NCBI RefSeq assembly: GCF_007904085.1
Contig: NZ_CP042326.1
Span: 310,001-374,000 of the forward strand
DNA length: 64,000 nt
From: Euhalothece natronophila Z-M001
GTDB taxonomy: Bacteria; Cyanobacteriota; Cyanobacteriia; Cyanobacteriales; Rubidibacteraceae
Direction of reading: 5' to 3'
Below are positions 9,031 through 18,029 of the stretch, piece by piece; position 1 is the first letter of the stretch; every line of letters begins with the position of its first letter. The position numbers and the translations under genes were made by a program. The notes under the pieces were generated by a model. The model ran no database searches and was not told the origin of the DNA. It saw nothing but the letters and a program-made list of their open reading frames with translations.

Positions 9031-9450
9031 GTTGAACATCTTAATCGTCTTTGGCTAGAAGAGTTTTTTGAGGTTGAACCAACCGATGAAATGATGTTCA
9101 ATGATCCCGAATCAAGCATTATTGAGCCTGGTGGGCAGATTTTTTTCATATTGGATCATGAAATTCCTGTAGGAACCTGCGCTATATTTCCCTTAAGCGC
9201 TGATGAATATGAACTCTCAAAAATGGCTGTTGAGCCAGCTTACCGTCGCCAAGGCTATGGTAATCAATTAATGGAAGCAGCACTGAACTTTGCTCGTGAA
9301 GCAGGTGCTCAAAGAATTAGTTTAATCACAGATACTGAACTTGCAGATGCAATTCGGTTGTATCAGCGTTATGGGTTTCAAACAATCCCCTACATTCAGG
9401 ATCCTCGATACAAAAGAGGTAATGTTCGGATGGAACTGTGTATAAACTAA
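9031..9450 (+). pseudogene. GNAT-family N-acetyltransferase, C-terminal part of the split gene
   Basis: The frame begins VEHLNRLWLEEFFEVEPTDE directly at the element edge and has no start codon before ATG 9091, so the first approximately 15 residues were separated from it (they remain at 5109-5153). The part present contains the acetyl-CoA binding motif RRQGYG in KMAVEPAYRRQGYGNQL and the RLYQRYGF segment of GNAT enzymes. Substrate unknown. A shortened protein from ATG 9091 (119 aa) might still be made but would lack beta1-alpha1. Confidence 0.8.
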
Positions 9451-9556
9451 AGTACATAAAGAACGTAGGATCTGCTGAAAAAAAGCGCGATCGCGATCAT
9501 AACCAATAATATCAAACATTTTCAGAAAACTGAATTACTCTTTCCAGAGTGATCAA

Positions 9557-9574
9557 TTGACTAATGACTAATAG
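9557..9574. repeat. Short ACTAATG-type repeat
   Basis: Two and a half units of the dispersed heptamer (GACTAATGACTAATAGC) at the 3' end of the minus-strand gene below. The rest of 9451-9574 shows one HIP1 site and nothing else recognisable. Confidence 0.5.
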
Positions 9575-10186
9575 CTAAGAGTTTCGTCGCCAAATTGCTA
9601 ATCCACCCCCGCGACCTCTAGCAGCAATTAAATTTTCTTCTACTAAAAAATAACGGAAGAAGGCTTGTTGTTTTAGGGGCTGTTGATAGAAAGTTTCAGA
9701 ACGTTTCTTTCCACCTCTAATATAACCAGAATAAATTGGTTTACCTAATAGCGAAATTTGCATTTCAGTAAAGTCAAATGCTAATAACTTTTTTTTAGGA
9801 AAAAATTTAGTCGGTCCTGATAAAGTAAAATGTAAACCAGCAATTTGAACTGAATTTTGCACCTTTCCCGCTTCAGCATCAGGTAAATTAATTTCATTAT
9901 TTTGGGAATAAGATAAAGAGATTGTAATCCAGCTTGGGAGATATCGTCCCGCCCCTAAGACAATTCCAGAACGTTTACGGGCTTTTTTGGTTCCAGTAAT
10001 AAACCATAACTGCCAGTGACCAAGTAGTTTTTGATAAGAAACAGATTCTGTCTCTTTTTTAGCTGTTTTTTCTAAATTAACTAATGCCGGGACTAATTTA
10101 TCTGGGGTTGGTCGCGAATTTTTGTTTTCGCTAATTGCAGTTTTAACTAAGGGAAGAGGCGATGTAGTTGGCGGATGATTGAGCAT
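9575..10186 (-). CDS. Conserved hypothetical protein, possibly fibrillin-like
   Basis: 203 aa, family not recognised with certainty. The N-terminal 45 residues are polar and low in structure; the rest looks like an all-beta fold (LGHWQLWFITGT..., SGIVLGAGRYLPSWITISLSY) and ends in ARGRGGGLAIWRR. Opening with a W-containing strand and ending in a R-G-rich strand recalls the lipocalin-like PAP/fibrillin proteins of plastids and cyanobacteria, but this is only a resemblance. It lies 66 bases downstream of glmU on the same strand and may be co-transcribed with it. Confidence 0.5.
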   Translation of the reverse strand: MLNHPPTTSPLPLVKTAISENKNSRPTPDKLVPALVNLEKTAKKETESVSYQKLLGHWQLWFITGTKKARKRSGIVLGAGRYLPSWITISLSYSQNNEINLPDAEAGKVQNSVQIAGLHFTLSGPTKFFPKKKLLAFDFTEMQISLLGKPIYSGYIRGGKKRSETFYQQPLKQQAFFRYFLVEENLIAARGRGGGLAIWRRNS

Positions 10187-10252
10187 TAACTTTTTTAAAA
10201 ACTTGGAAATGTGTGATCTGAGATGGGGCAGGTTAACATTAAAAATAATTCT

Positions 10253-11608
10253 TTAATCTGTTGGATTCATTCGCCAACCTTGTTTAATTACTTGGCGCGA
10301 TCGCGCTATTACTAACGCATCTGATTCCACATCCTCTGTCACCACTGAACCTGCAGCAATAGTGACTTCATTTCCTAACGTTATTGGTGCAACCAACACA
10401 CTATTTGACCCCGTTTTGCAATGATTGCCAATTATAGTTTGATGCTTTTTCACCCCATCATAATTTGCGGTAATTGTTCCTGCACCAACATTCACTTTTT
10501 CCCCTAAAGTAGCATCCCCAATATAAGATAAATGGGCAACATTAGTTCCCTGCCCGATTTGGCAATTCTTCATTTCTACGAAATTACCAACCCGACAATC
10601 TGCGCCTAACTTCGCTTTTCCACGTAAATGAGCATAGGGGCCAATTCTTGTTCCCTCTTCTGCGGTACTATCGCTAACAACAGAATAAAGTACCGTCACT
10701 TGATCTCCAATTTCACTATTTTCAATTAAGCTTCCTGGGCCAATACGACAACCTGATCCAATGACAGTTTTTCCTCTGAGATGGGTTTGCGGTTCAATAG
10801 TGGTATCAGGAGCAATTTCTACTGTTTCATCAATGGTAATACTATCAGGATCAACTAATGTCACTCCTTCTAATAGCCATTTCTCTTTAATGCGTTGCTG
10901 TAAAATTTGATAAGCATTCGCTAGGTGCTGACGGTTATTAATCCCACTAATTTCCTGCACATCAGCAACATCCATCGCCATAACAGGAGAGAGAGAGGTA
11001 AAGACATCTGTAATATAATACTCCTTCTGGTCATTTTCTGCTGACAGATGGGGTAAAATTTCCGCTAACTTTTGCCAATTGAAACAATATACTCCAGCAT
11101 TAATCCGCTGATTTAACTTCTGTTCACGGGTACAATCGCGATCTTCAATAATTTTTTGAACATAGTTCTGTTCATCACAAAAAACCCGTCCATACCCTTG
11201 GGGATTATCTAATTTTGCCGTTAGTAAGGTGGCAGCATTTTGATTGTTTTGATGAGTATTTAATAACTGTTCTAAGGTTTCTGGGCGTAAAAGTGGCACA
11301 TCCCCATTAAGCACTAATACATCTTCATTACTCCCTGATAATAAAGGAAGTAATTGTTGCACTGCATGACCTGTTCCTAATTGTTGCTGTTGTAAAACAA
11401 ACTCAACTTTTTCCCGATCACCTATTTGATCCTTCACCTGCTCGGCTCCATAGCCCACAATTACAAAATAGCGCGAGGGTTGGATTAACTCACAACTGTC
11501 TAGGACTCGTTCTAACATAGACTTTCCTCCCACAGGATGTAAGACTTTAGGGAGGCTTGACTTCATCCGAGTGCCACGTCCGGCGGCTAAAATTGCAACT
11601 GCGACCAT
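10253..11608 (-). CDS. glmU: Bifunctional UDP-GlcNAc pyrophosphorylase / glucosamine-1-phosphate acetyltransferase
   Basis: Makes UDP-N-acetylglucosamine for peptidoglycan and lipopolysaccharide in two steps: acetylation of glucosamine-1-phosphate, then uridylyl transfer. The N-terminal half is a nucleotidyltransferase with the [14 protein letters not shown] motif; from about residue 250 the chain is a left-handed beta helix of hexapeptide repeats ([25 protein letters not shown]). The 451-aa length is usual. murG and this gene both feed cell-wall synthesis but lie in separate transcription units. Confidence 0.96.
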   Translation of the reverse strand: MVAVAILAAGRGTRMKSSLPKVLHPVGGKSMLERVLDSCELIQPSRYFVIVGYGAEQVKDQIGDREKVEFVLQQQQLGTGHAVQQLLPLLSGSNEDVLVLNGDVPLLRPETLEQLLNTHQNNQNAATLLTAKLDNPQGYGRVFCDEQNYVQKIIEDRDCTREQKLNQRINAGVYCFNWQKLAEILPHLSAENDQKEYYITDVFTSLSPVMAMDVADVQEISGINNRQHLANAYQILQQRIKEKWLLEGVTLVDPDSITIDETVEIAPDTTIEPQTHLRGKTVIGSGCRIGPGSLIENSEIGDQVTVLYSVVSDSTAEEGTRIGPYAHLRGKAKLGADCRVGNFVEMKNCQIGQGTNVAHLSYIGDATLGEKVNVGAGTITANYDGVKKHQTIIGNHCKTGSNSVLVAPITLGNEVTIAAGSVVTEDVESDALVIARSRQVIKQGWRMNPTD

Positions 11609-11754
11609 GATTGATGCTATTTGATTATGAGGATTGTTATAGAGATTATAGTTTTTAGTTCGATTATCTTGTCGCTTTTCTTACTTTCCCATTTCCCTGA
11701 TGAGGAAAAATAAAGTAAGACGACGATCGATAAAGATTGACAAACGGAACAATA

Positions 11755-13068
11755 TTAGCAAATGGTTCCATATAAGTCATAAACATCAGCATGGGTAATT
11801 TCCGCTTTCACCATGCTGCCGAGAGTAGCGTTTCCTTGTAAGTAAACTAAGCCATCCACATCAGGTGCAAACCGCGCAGAACGTCCAATAAATTCTCCCT
11901 GATTGGGCTTTCCTTGTTCCACTAAGACATCTACGATTTCTCCCACACAGGCTTGGTTTTTACGGGCAGCAATGGGCTGTTGTATTGCCATCAAGCGATC
12001 GCGCCGTTCTTCCATAACTGCTTGTGATAATTGGTTGGGTAACTCATAAGCGGCTGTTCCCTCTTCAGGAGAAAAGGTAAACGCACCCATGAGATCAAAT
12101 TCGTGGCGTTCCACAAAGTCACAGAGATGTTGAAAATGGTCTTCTGTTTCCCCAGGGAAGCCGACAATAAAGGTAGTTCGTAATACCGCTTCTGGCAGTT
12201 GTTCTTTAATGCGGCGGATAATGCCATCATTAACTCGTCCTTGCCAAGGTCGATTCATCGCCCGTAAAATCTCAGGATGAGAATGTTGTAACGGCAAATC
12301 AAGATAGGGAATCACATTGGGCGTTTCTTGAATCGCTTTAATCACTTTTGGGGTTAAGCCAGTCGGATAGGAATAGTGCATCCGAATCCAGGGCACATCC
12401 ACTTCACCGAGGGCGCGTAATAATTCCGCTAGCTTGGGTTCACCATAGAGATCAACGCCGTAATTAGTGGTTATTTGGGAAATGAGAATAATCTCTTTAA
12501 CCCCTTGTTCTGCTAAACTATGGGCTTCGGCAACAATAGATTCAATGGAGCGCGATCGCTGTTTGCCGCGTAAATGAGGGATAATACAAAAGGCACAGCT
12601 ATAATCACAGCCCTCTGCTACTCGCAAATAGGCAACTGCTTCTGTTGTTGTGCGATACCGAGGCACATTTTCATCAGCAATGTAGGTGGGTTCGTCACTA
12701 ATTTCTTTGACCCGTTCGCCAGTTTCCACCCGTTCAATGACATCTACAATTTTGCCATAATCCCCAGTTCCTACTACAGCGAGCGCTTCGGGAATTTCTT
12801 CTAAGAGTTCCTGTTGAAAATGTTGGGCTAAGCAGCCAGTAATCAGAATTTTTTTATCTGCTTCGGCAAGTTCAACTAGCGTTCGCACCGACTCCTCTCG
12901 CGCCGCCTCAATAAAACTACAGGTATTGACAATGACATAGTCGGCTAATTCTTCATTATTATCAACGTTATAGCCTGCTTCAGCAAGCAATCCTAGCATA
13001 TGTTCGGAGTCAACTCGATTTTTTTCGCAGCCCAGATGAGAAATCGCGATCGTCGGCTTTTCTGGCAT
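11755..13068 (-). CDS. rimO: Ribosomal protein S12 methylthiotransferase RimO
   Basis: Radical-SAM enzyme that adds a methylthio group to an Asp of ribosomal protein S12. The 437-aa protein has the UPF0004 domain with Cys14, Cys50 and Cys79 for one iron-sulfur cluster, the radical-SAM motif CDYSCAFC (Cys154/158/161) for the second, and a C-terminal TRAM domain. The opening [13 protein letters not shown] favours RimO over MiaB. It is divergent from hisZ across 89 bases that contain a perfect palindrome. Confidence 0.93.
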   Translation of the reverse strand: MPEKPTIAISHLGCEKNRVDSEHMLGLLAEAGYNVDNNEELADYVIVNTCSFIEAAREESVRTLVELAEADKKILITGCLAQHFQQELLEEIPEALAVVGTGDYGKIVDVIERVETGERVKEISDEPTYIADENVPRYRTTTEAVAYLRVAEGCDYSCAFCIIPHLRGKQRSRSIESIVAEAHSLAEQGVKEIILISQITTNYGVDLYGEPKLAELLRALGEVDVPWIRMHYSYPTGLTPKVIKAIQETPNVIPYLDLPLQHSHPEILRAMNRPWQGRVNDGIIRRIKEQLPEAVLRTTFIVGFPGETEDHFQHLCDFVERHEFDLMGAFTFSPEEGTAAYELPNQLSQAVMEERRDRLMAIQQPIAARKNQACVGEIVDVLVEQGKPNQGEFIGRSARFAPDVDGLVYLQGNATLGSMVKAEITHADVYDLYGTIC

Positions 13069-13086
13069 AAAATTTAAGTGAGCAAC

Positions 13087-13104
13087 GTACAGTTAATACT
13101 GTAC
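13087..13104. promoter_or_regulatory. Palindrome between divergent rimO and hisZ
   Basis: GTACAGT-TAAT-ACTGTAC, perfect 7-bp arms with a 4-base centre, 18 bases upstream of the rimO start and 53 bases upstream of hisZ. Position and symmetry suit a dimeric repressor operator. It does not fit the NtcA box (GTA-N8-TAC). It has some likeness to SOS-type boxes but no clean match. Function is inference. Confidence 0.45.
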
Positions 13105-13157
13105 AATTTTTCAGCAGGTATCAACAATAAAGAACTTGGTTTAGTTTTCGTGCTGTA

Positions 13158-14381
13158 ATGACCTCAACATTTATGCTTCATCAAGCCCCAGCCGGTGCAA
13201 GAGATTGGCTTCCAGTAGAAGTTCGGCAAAAGCGATGGCTCTCTCAAAATTTAGAAGCAGTTTTTTCCCAATGGGGCTATCAACAAATTATTACCTCTAC
13301 CCTAGAATGGGTGGATACTCTGACAGCAGGAGGAGCAATTGAACCTTCAACGGTGATTCAAGTCCAAGATGGTACAGATGAGCCCTTGGGATTACGCCCC
13401 GAATTTACTGCGTCTATTGCTAGGGCGACAGTAACGAGAATGCAAGGAGAATCTTTTCCCCAAAGATTATTTTATAATGGTAATGTGTTTCGTTACCCAG
13501 AAGGGCATCACGGAGAACAGGTAGAATCTTATCAAGCGGGGGTAGAACTTATTGGGGCAACTGGGGGCTTTGCTGACAGTGAAATTATTTTATTATTACG
13601 AGATTGTCTGCAAAAACTAGACTTAGAAAACTGGCATTTAATCTTAGGAGAAGCAGGCTTAACGCGATCGCTGTTAGAACCTTTTCCTGAAAAATTAAGA
13701 GCAAAAGTCCGTTACTGTATTGCCCATTTAGATCGAGCTAGTTTAGAAAGTCTCCCTCTCTCTGAGCCACTTAAACAACGCGCTCTTACCCTATTTGATT
13801 TGAGAGGAAAACCAAACACAGTCCTAGCAAAACTTTCAGAACTAGATTTAGATGAAACTGGGAAAAATATCGTTCATAAATTACGCTCTCTCTTAGATTT
13901 ACTGTCTCAAACTACCTCTTTTTCTTTAACCTTAGACCTGAGTTTATTACAAACAATTGACTATTACACTGGAATTGTTTTTGAAGTGGTTGCAGAAACT
14001 GAACAAGAAACCTGTATCATTGGGCAAGGAGGACGATATGACCAGTTATTAGGCTTATATCATCCCCAAGGGGAAAACTTACCAGGCATTGGCTTTGCTC
14101 TAAACTTGGATACCCTACAAGCCTGTTTACTACGCCAGAAAAAACTCCCAAAACAACAGCCTGTCAATGGTTGGCTAGTGGTTCCTCAAAATAGTCAAGC
14201 CCAAATTGCTGCTATACGCTACGCTCAAGAGTTACGAAAAAAAGACCCCTCACTGTCAGTAGAGTTAGCCTTAAAGGAAGGAACCCCTGAAGAAATCAAA
14301 AATGACGCTCAAAATAAAAGAATACAGCATATTGCTTGGTTAACCTCAGAGGGAAGTGTCACTGTAGAAGAACTAGGATAA
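13158..14381 (+). CDS. hisZ: ATP phosphoribosyltransferase regulatory subunit
   Basis: HisRS-like paralogue that partners the short form of HisG in the first step of histidine synthesis. The 407-aa protein resembles a class II synthetase catalytic core (GARDWLPVEVRQK, LRPEFTASIARA, QGGRYDQLLG) but the C-terminal segment is not a standard HisRS anticodon-binding domain. The opening PAGARDWLP is typical of HisZ. The hisG gene is not in the window. The stop codon overlaps the murG start by one base (TAATG), so the two are probably translated together. Confidence 0.88.
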   Translation: MTSTFMLHQAPAGARDWLPVEVRQKRWLSQNLEAVFSQWGYQQIITSTLEWVDTLTAGGAIEPSTVIQVQDGTDEPLGLRPEFTASIARATVTRMQGESFPQRLFYNGNVFRYPEGHHGEQVESYQAGVELIGATGGFADSEIILLLRDCLQKLDLENWHLILGEAGLTRSLLEPFPEKLRAKVRYCIAHLDRASLESLPLSEPLKQRALTLFDLRGKPNTVLAKLSELDLDETGKNIVHKLRSLLDLLSQTTSFSLTLDLSLLQTIDYYTGIVFEVVAETEQETCIIGQGGRYDQLLGLYHPQGENLPGIGFALNLDTLQACLLRQKKLPKQQPVNGWLVVPQNSQAQIAAIRYAQELRKKDPSLSVELALKEGTPEEIKNDAQNKRIQHIAWLTSEGSVTVEELG

Positions 14382-15442
14382 TGCAGGAAAAGAAGCCCAA
14401 ATTATTAATTGCTGCCAGTGGAACTGGGGGACATTTATTTCCCGCTCTTGCTGTTGCCGAAGAATTAGCAGATTATGATATCTACTGGCTCGGAGTTCCA
14501 GAGCGTTTAGAAAATAAATTAGTTCCTAATTCTTACCCCTTAACAACAGTAAATATTGAAGGAATGAAAAAGCGGTTAGCCCTAGGAACAATTGGGGTTT
14601 CTTTCCGTATCCCTCCAGCAGTGACAAAAGTAGTTTCTCTCATTAAAAAGCATCGCATTCAAGGGGTTTTTACCACAGGAGGGTATATTTCTGCCCCAGC
14701 TATTTTAGCAGCCCGTATTTGTGGCATTCCCGTTATTATTCATGAGTCTAACGCGATTCCGGGAAAAGTTACTCGCTGGTTTGCCGCTTGGTGTCATACC
14801 GTGGCCCTCGGGTTTCCCACAGCTAAAAGGTTTTTTCCGCGCCAACGGACAATCTGGGTGAGTACCCCTGTTAGAAAAGCCTTTCATTGTTCCCAATCCC
14901 TTGATTTAGATATTCCAGAGGATGCCCCTTTAATTGTGGTTGTCGGTGGTTCTCAAGGGGCAGTATCAGTGAATCAATTAGTCCGAGACGTGGTGAAAAG
15001 CTGGTTAGATGCTGGAGCATTTGTTGTCCATTTAACAGGAGAACGAGATGCCAATGTTAATGCCTTTCAACATCCGCATTATTATGCATTTCCCTTTTAT
15101 GACAATATGGCAGGATTATTACAACGAGCGACCTTTGCTATCAGTCGTGCTGGTGCGGGAACTTTAACTGAACTTGCCATTACTCAGACTCCGGCCATTT
15201 TAATTCCCTATCCTTATGCCGCAGAAGACCATCAAGCCTATAATGCTCATACCTATGTGGAAGTGGGAGCTGGCGTGAGTTATCGCCAAGAAGATTTAAC
15301 TTCAGACAAGCTGAAAAAAACCGTTTTACAATGGCTTAAATCTCCAGAGACTCTTGCAAAAATGAGTGAGAAAGCAGGAAGTTTGGCAGTTAAAGATAGT
15401 GCTTCCCAAATTGCCGATATTGTCCGTCAAGCCACCACTTGA
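14381..15442 (+). CDS. murG: Undecaprenyl-PP-MurNAc-pentapeptide GlcNAc transferase MurG
   Basis: Adds GlcNAc to lipid I to form lipid II at the inner face of the membrane. The 353-aa GT-B enzyme has the N-terminal G-rich loop ASGTGGHLFPA, GGYISAPA, and the C-terminal nucleotide-sugar site VVVGGSQGA and AEDHQAYNA. I chose ATG 14381, which overlaps the hisZ stop and puts the G-loop near residue 12; an upstream in-frame start at 14336 would lie inside hisZ. The 3' end overlaps convergent acyP by 16 bases. Confidence 0.93.
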   Translation: MQEKKPKLLIAASGTGGHLFPALAVAEELADYDIYWLGVPERLENKLVPNSYPLTTVNIEGMKKRLALGTIGVSFRIPPAVTKVVSLIKKHRIQGVFTTGGYISAPAILAARICGIPVIIHESNAIPGKVTRWFAAWCHTVALGFPTAKRFFPRQRTIWVSTPVRKAFHCSQSLDLDIPEDAPLIVVVGGSQGAVSVNQLVRDVVKSWLDAGAFVVHLTGERDANVNAFQHPHYYAFPFYDNMAGLLQRATFAISRAGAGTLTELAITQTPAILIPYPYAAEDHQAYNAHTYVEVGAGVSYRQEDLTSDKLKKTVLQWLKSPETLAKMSEKAGSLAVKDSASQIADIVRQATT

Positions 15443-15705
15443 AATTGAGACAGGTGTTCAGGGGATTCTTCTTGGACTTGAATGTCTTTGACTACAGCAG
15501 AGGTTGGGCCCTGGTGGCACCATTGAATCATTTGCTCAACGGCGGTTTTTTCTCCTTCTAATACGGCTTCTACGCGACCATCGGGGAGATTTTTCACCCA
15601 ACCATTAACCCCGAGTTTGCGGGCTTCACTTTGAGCGGAAAGACGATATCCCACTCCCTGAACTTTTCCTGAAATCCAAAGATGCTTGCGAATAGTTGTA
15701 GTCAT
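15427..15705 (-). CDS. acyP: Acylphosphatase
   Basis: Small enzyme (92 aa) that hydrolyses acyl phosphates. The family signature is complete: GKVQGVGYR with catalytic Arg21 and GWVKNLPDG with catalytic Asn39. The ATG lies in a cluster of CAATGACT-type heptamer repeats that runs upstream, so the start codon itself appears to derive from or be overwritten by a repeat unit. It overlaps the end of murG convergently. Confidence 0.92.
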   Translation of the reverse strand: MTTTIRKHLWISGKVQGVGYRLSAQSEARKLGVNGWVKNLPDGRVEAVLEGEKTAVEQMIQWCHQGPTSAVVKDIQVQEESPEHLSQFQVVA

Positions 15706-15752
15706 TGGTTATTAGTCATTGGTCATCAGTTATTAGTGTACAAAGGACAAAA
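15701..15752. repeat. Heptamer-repeat cluster at the acyP start
   Basis: Units of the form GTCATTGG/TTATTAG repeat here and are followed by CAAAGGACAAAAAC, the same two-part structure seen at 28037 and 61711. The remainder of the divergent spacer to hisC (15753-15931) has no recognisable gene or clear promoter. Confidence 0.65.
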
Positions 15753-15931
15753 ACCTCATGAAAGTAGAAAAATGATATATTTTACACTAGCCTAGATTAA
15801 TTAAAGTTAAGCCGTTTAAAGGAATTTCCCTAAAAAAACCCAGAGCGGGTAAAGAAAATATAAAATAACAATTAATCTCTCGATTGATCGCGCTAGCCAA
15901 TCGCGCCAAGGAAACTAACCTTATTACTATC

Positions 15932-17074
15932 ATGATTGATCAGCCTCAGCCAAAAGCGTTTAACTTCCTTCGTCCTGCCCTTGATCAATTGGTTGCCTAT
16001 TCTTCCCAGTCGGAAGAACTAGAAACCTCAGTAGATAAATTAGATGCAAATGAAAGTGCTTATGATTTGCCAGCAGAATTGAAGGAAAAATTAGCTTGGC
16101 AATATCAGGAAATTATTAGTAGTAATCGCTATCCCGATGGCAGTCATGGGGAATTAAAAAGCGCGATCGCGCAATATGTTCAGGAAAGCTGTGAGGCGAT
16201 AACCCCTGCTAATATTTCTGTAGGGAATGGATCAGATGAGATTATCCGCTCTCTATTTATTGCTACCTGTGTGGGAACCAATGCCTCAATGCTCACTGCG
16301 GATCCTACCTTCTCCATGTATAAAATTATTGCCCAAACGCTTGGCGTTACGCCAATTTCCGTTCCCCGAGAAGAAACTCACTTTACGATTAAACGAGGAC
16401 AAGCGGATCAAGCAATTGCCCAAGCTGAGGCGAGCGGTCATCCCGTGAAAATGCTATTTGTGGTTCATCCCAATTCTCCGACGGGAAACCCTCTTAGCAA
16501 TGCTGAAATTGACTGGCTAAAACAACTTCCTGAGGAAATTCTAATTGTCATTGACGAAGCCTACTTTGAGTTTAATGGTCATTCTTTGGTAAACGAACTT
16601 CCTAACTATCCCAATTGGATTATTCTCCGCACCTTTTCTAAAGCCTTTCGTCTTGCTGCCCATCGTGTTGGCTATTGTATTGCCCATCCAGAAGTGATTG
16701 CAGCCCTAGAGAAAGTCCGACTCCCCTATAATCTTCCGACATTTTCTCAAGCGGCTGCCATCGTTGCTTTGCAAAATCGTCAGCAATTACTGGCTAAAGT
16801 CTCAGAAGTCCAAAATGAACGAGATAAATTATATAATGCTCTTAACGCAGAACCTCGTTTAAAAGTTTGGGAGAGTGCCAGCAATTTTTTATATCTACGC
16901 TTAAGGGGAGAGTCTTTAGAAGAGATTAATCAGAAGCAGGCGGAACTGGTTAATGCCTTAAAAGAAAAAGGAACTTTACTCCGTCATACGGCTAATGGTA
17001 TTCGTCTTACGGTTGGCACGCCAGCAGAAAATGAGCGGACTCAGAAGAATTTACTAAGTTATCTGGATCACTGA
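15932..17074 (+). CDS. hisC: Histidinol-phosphate aminotransferase
   Basis: PLP-dependent class I/II aminotransferase of histidine synthesis. Recognisable segments are LDANES near the N-terminus, SNRYPDG, VGNGSDEII, HPNSPTGN, the cofactor Asp in VIDEAYFEF and the PLP lysine in RTFSKAFRLA, followed by RVGY. I chose ATG 15932 (380 aa) over the TTG at 15884, because the family's conserved region begins soon after it; no clear ribosome-binding site decides the case. Another histidine gene, hisZ, is 1.5 kb away but in a different unit. Confidence 0.92.
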   Translation: MIDQPQPKAFNFLRPALDQLVAYSSQSEELETSVDKLDANESAYDLPAELKEKLAWQYQEIISSNRYPDGSHGELKSAIAQYVQESCEAITPANISVGNGSDEIIRSLFIATCVGTNASMLTADPTFSMYKIIAQTLGVTPISVPREETHFTIKRGQADQAIAQAEASGHPVKMLFVVHPNSPTGNPLSNAEIDWLKQLPEEILIVIDEAYFEFNGHSLVNELPNYPNWIILRTFSKAFRLAAHRVGYCIAHPEVIAALEKVRLPYNLPTFSQAAAIVALQNRQQLLAKVSEVQNERDKLYNALNAEPRLKVWESASNFLYLRLRGESLEEINQKQAELVNALKEKGTLLRHTANGIRLTVGTPAENERTQKNLLSYLDH

Positions 17075-17121
17075 AGACCGCTAAATTCTGATAGGGGGAA
17101 AAGAAGTAGGGTCAGAAAATT

Positions 17122-17940
17122 TCAGAAGCTGCGGTCACTGGCTAATAACCAAAATCCAGTATCTGTCATCCCAGAATCATCGGGTTGGATAAGGAGAAAA
17201 TGCAGTCCGTTACTGTCTTTTTTGCGTTGTTCGTATTTTTCCCCTGCTTGAGCAACTTCTGCGTCTTCAAAGGTAATAATCACCCAGCGATCGCGCAACC
17301 CTCCTTCTAATAATAATCCCCCAGACTCTCCAACCACGGTGGGAACATAATTAATTGCCATTGGTTTGGCTTCGGTAAACCATTGCGCTAGTTGCCAAGA
17401 TTGTCGTCCGCCATAGATAATAATGCCAGGGATGAGAGTGGTTGACCCCAATTTTAACTGGAAAGGTTTTAACTCTTCTGGAATTGAAGAAAAGGGAATT
17501 GGGCGTTCTGGCATTCGATATTCAATCTCTTCAGCGTTGAGACTGGCAAATTGCCATTGTTCTCCCCATATATTTTCGGGTAAGGCTTGCGGTGGTGGAG
17601 ATTCTACTTTGATTCTGTCTTCTCCAGCGCGATCGCGCAAAACTTTCTTTAACCACCAAGTATGCCGTGTTGCTTCCACCTCAATCCCTAATTTCTCCCC
17701 TGCTAATTGCAATAATTGTAAAGACTCAGGACGAAAAACGCGGATTTTTTGAGGCAGCTCACCGTTAGCAATCCTTTTTAAATTAGTAACCAACCAATCA
17801 ACCGTTGCTTCTGCTTGTTGACAAGACTCGGTGTTAACACTTTGATCGCGTTCATCACAGACAATTAATTCCCAAATTTTCTCCTCATTATGGGGGAGAC
17901 GATAAAAATCAACTTGCCATGACGCTTGTATTTCACTCAT
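17122..17940 (-). CDS. Tab2/Atab2-family RNA-binding protein
   Basis: 272 aa. The start WQVDFYRLP, the middle RHTWWLKKVL segment and the late block GLRDRWVIITFEDAEVAQA match my recollection of the cyanobacterial and chloroplast Tab2 (DUF1092) family. In algae and plants Tab2/Atab2 binds the 5' leader of psaB mRNA and helps translation of photosystem I. In cyanobacteria the role is less clear. It is divergent from chlG across 89 bases, so two photosynthesis-linked genes may share control. Confidence 0.8.
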   Translation of the reverse strand: MSEIQASWQVDFYRLPHNEEKIWELIVCDERDQSVNTESCQQAEATVDWLVTNLKRIANGELPQKIRVFRPESLQLLQLAGEKLGIEVEATRHTWWLKKVLRDRAGEDRIKVESPPPQALPENIWGEQWQFASLNAEEIEYRMPERPIPFSSIPEELKPFQLKLGSTTLIPGIIIYGGRQSWQLAQWFTEAKPMAINYVPTVVGESGGLLLEGGLRDRWVIITFEDAEVAQAGEKYEQRKKDSNGLHFLLIQPDDSGMTDTGFWLLASDRSF

Positions 17941-18029
17941 ATTAAAGTAGTAAGAGGGACAAAAACCCTTTCTTTGTTATTGTTAAAGTGCAATTCTAAT
18001 CTGCTAATTCTAATTTACTTGAAACTTTT

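Noticed and set aside
14336-14380. Longer N-terminus of murG from 14336
   Set aside because: It would lie inside hisZ; ATG 14381 overlaps the hisZ stop and fits the family.
15884-15931. Longer N-terminus of hisC from TTG 15884
   Set aside because: The extra 16 residues are not like the family start, and ATG 15932 gives the normal length.
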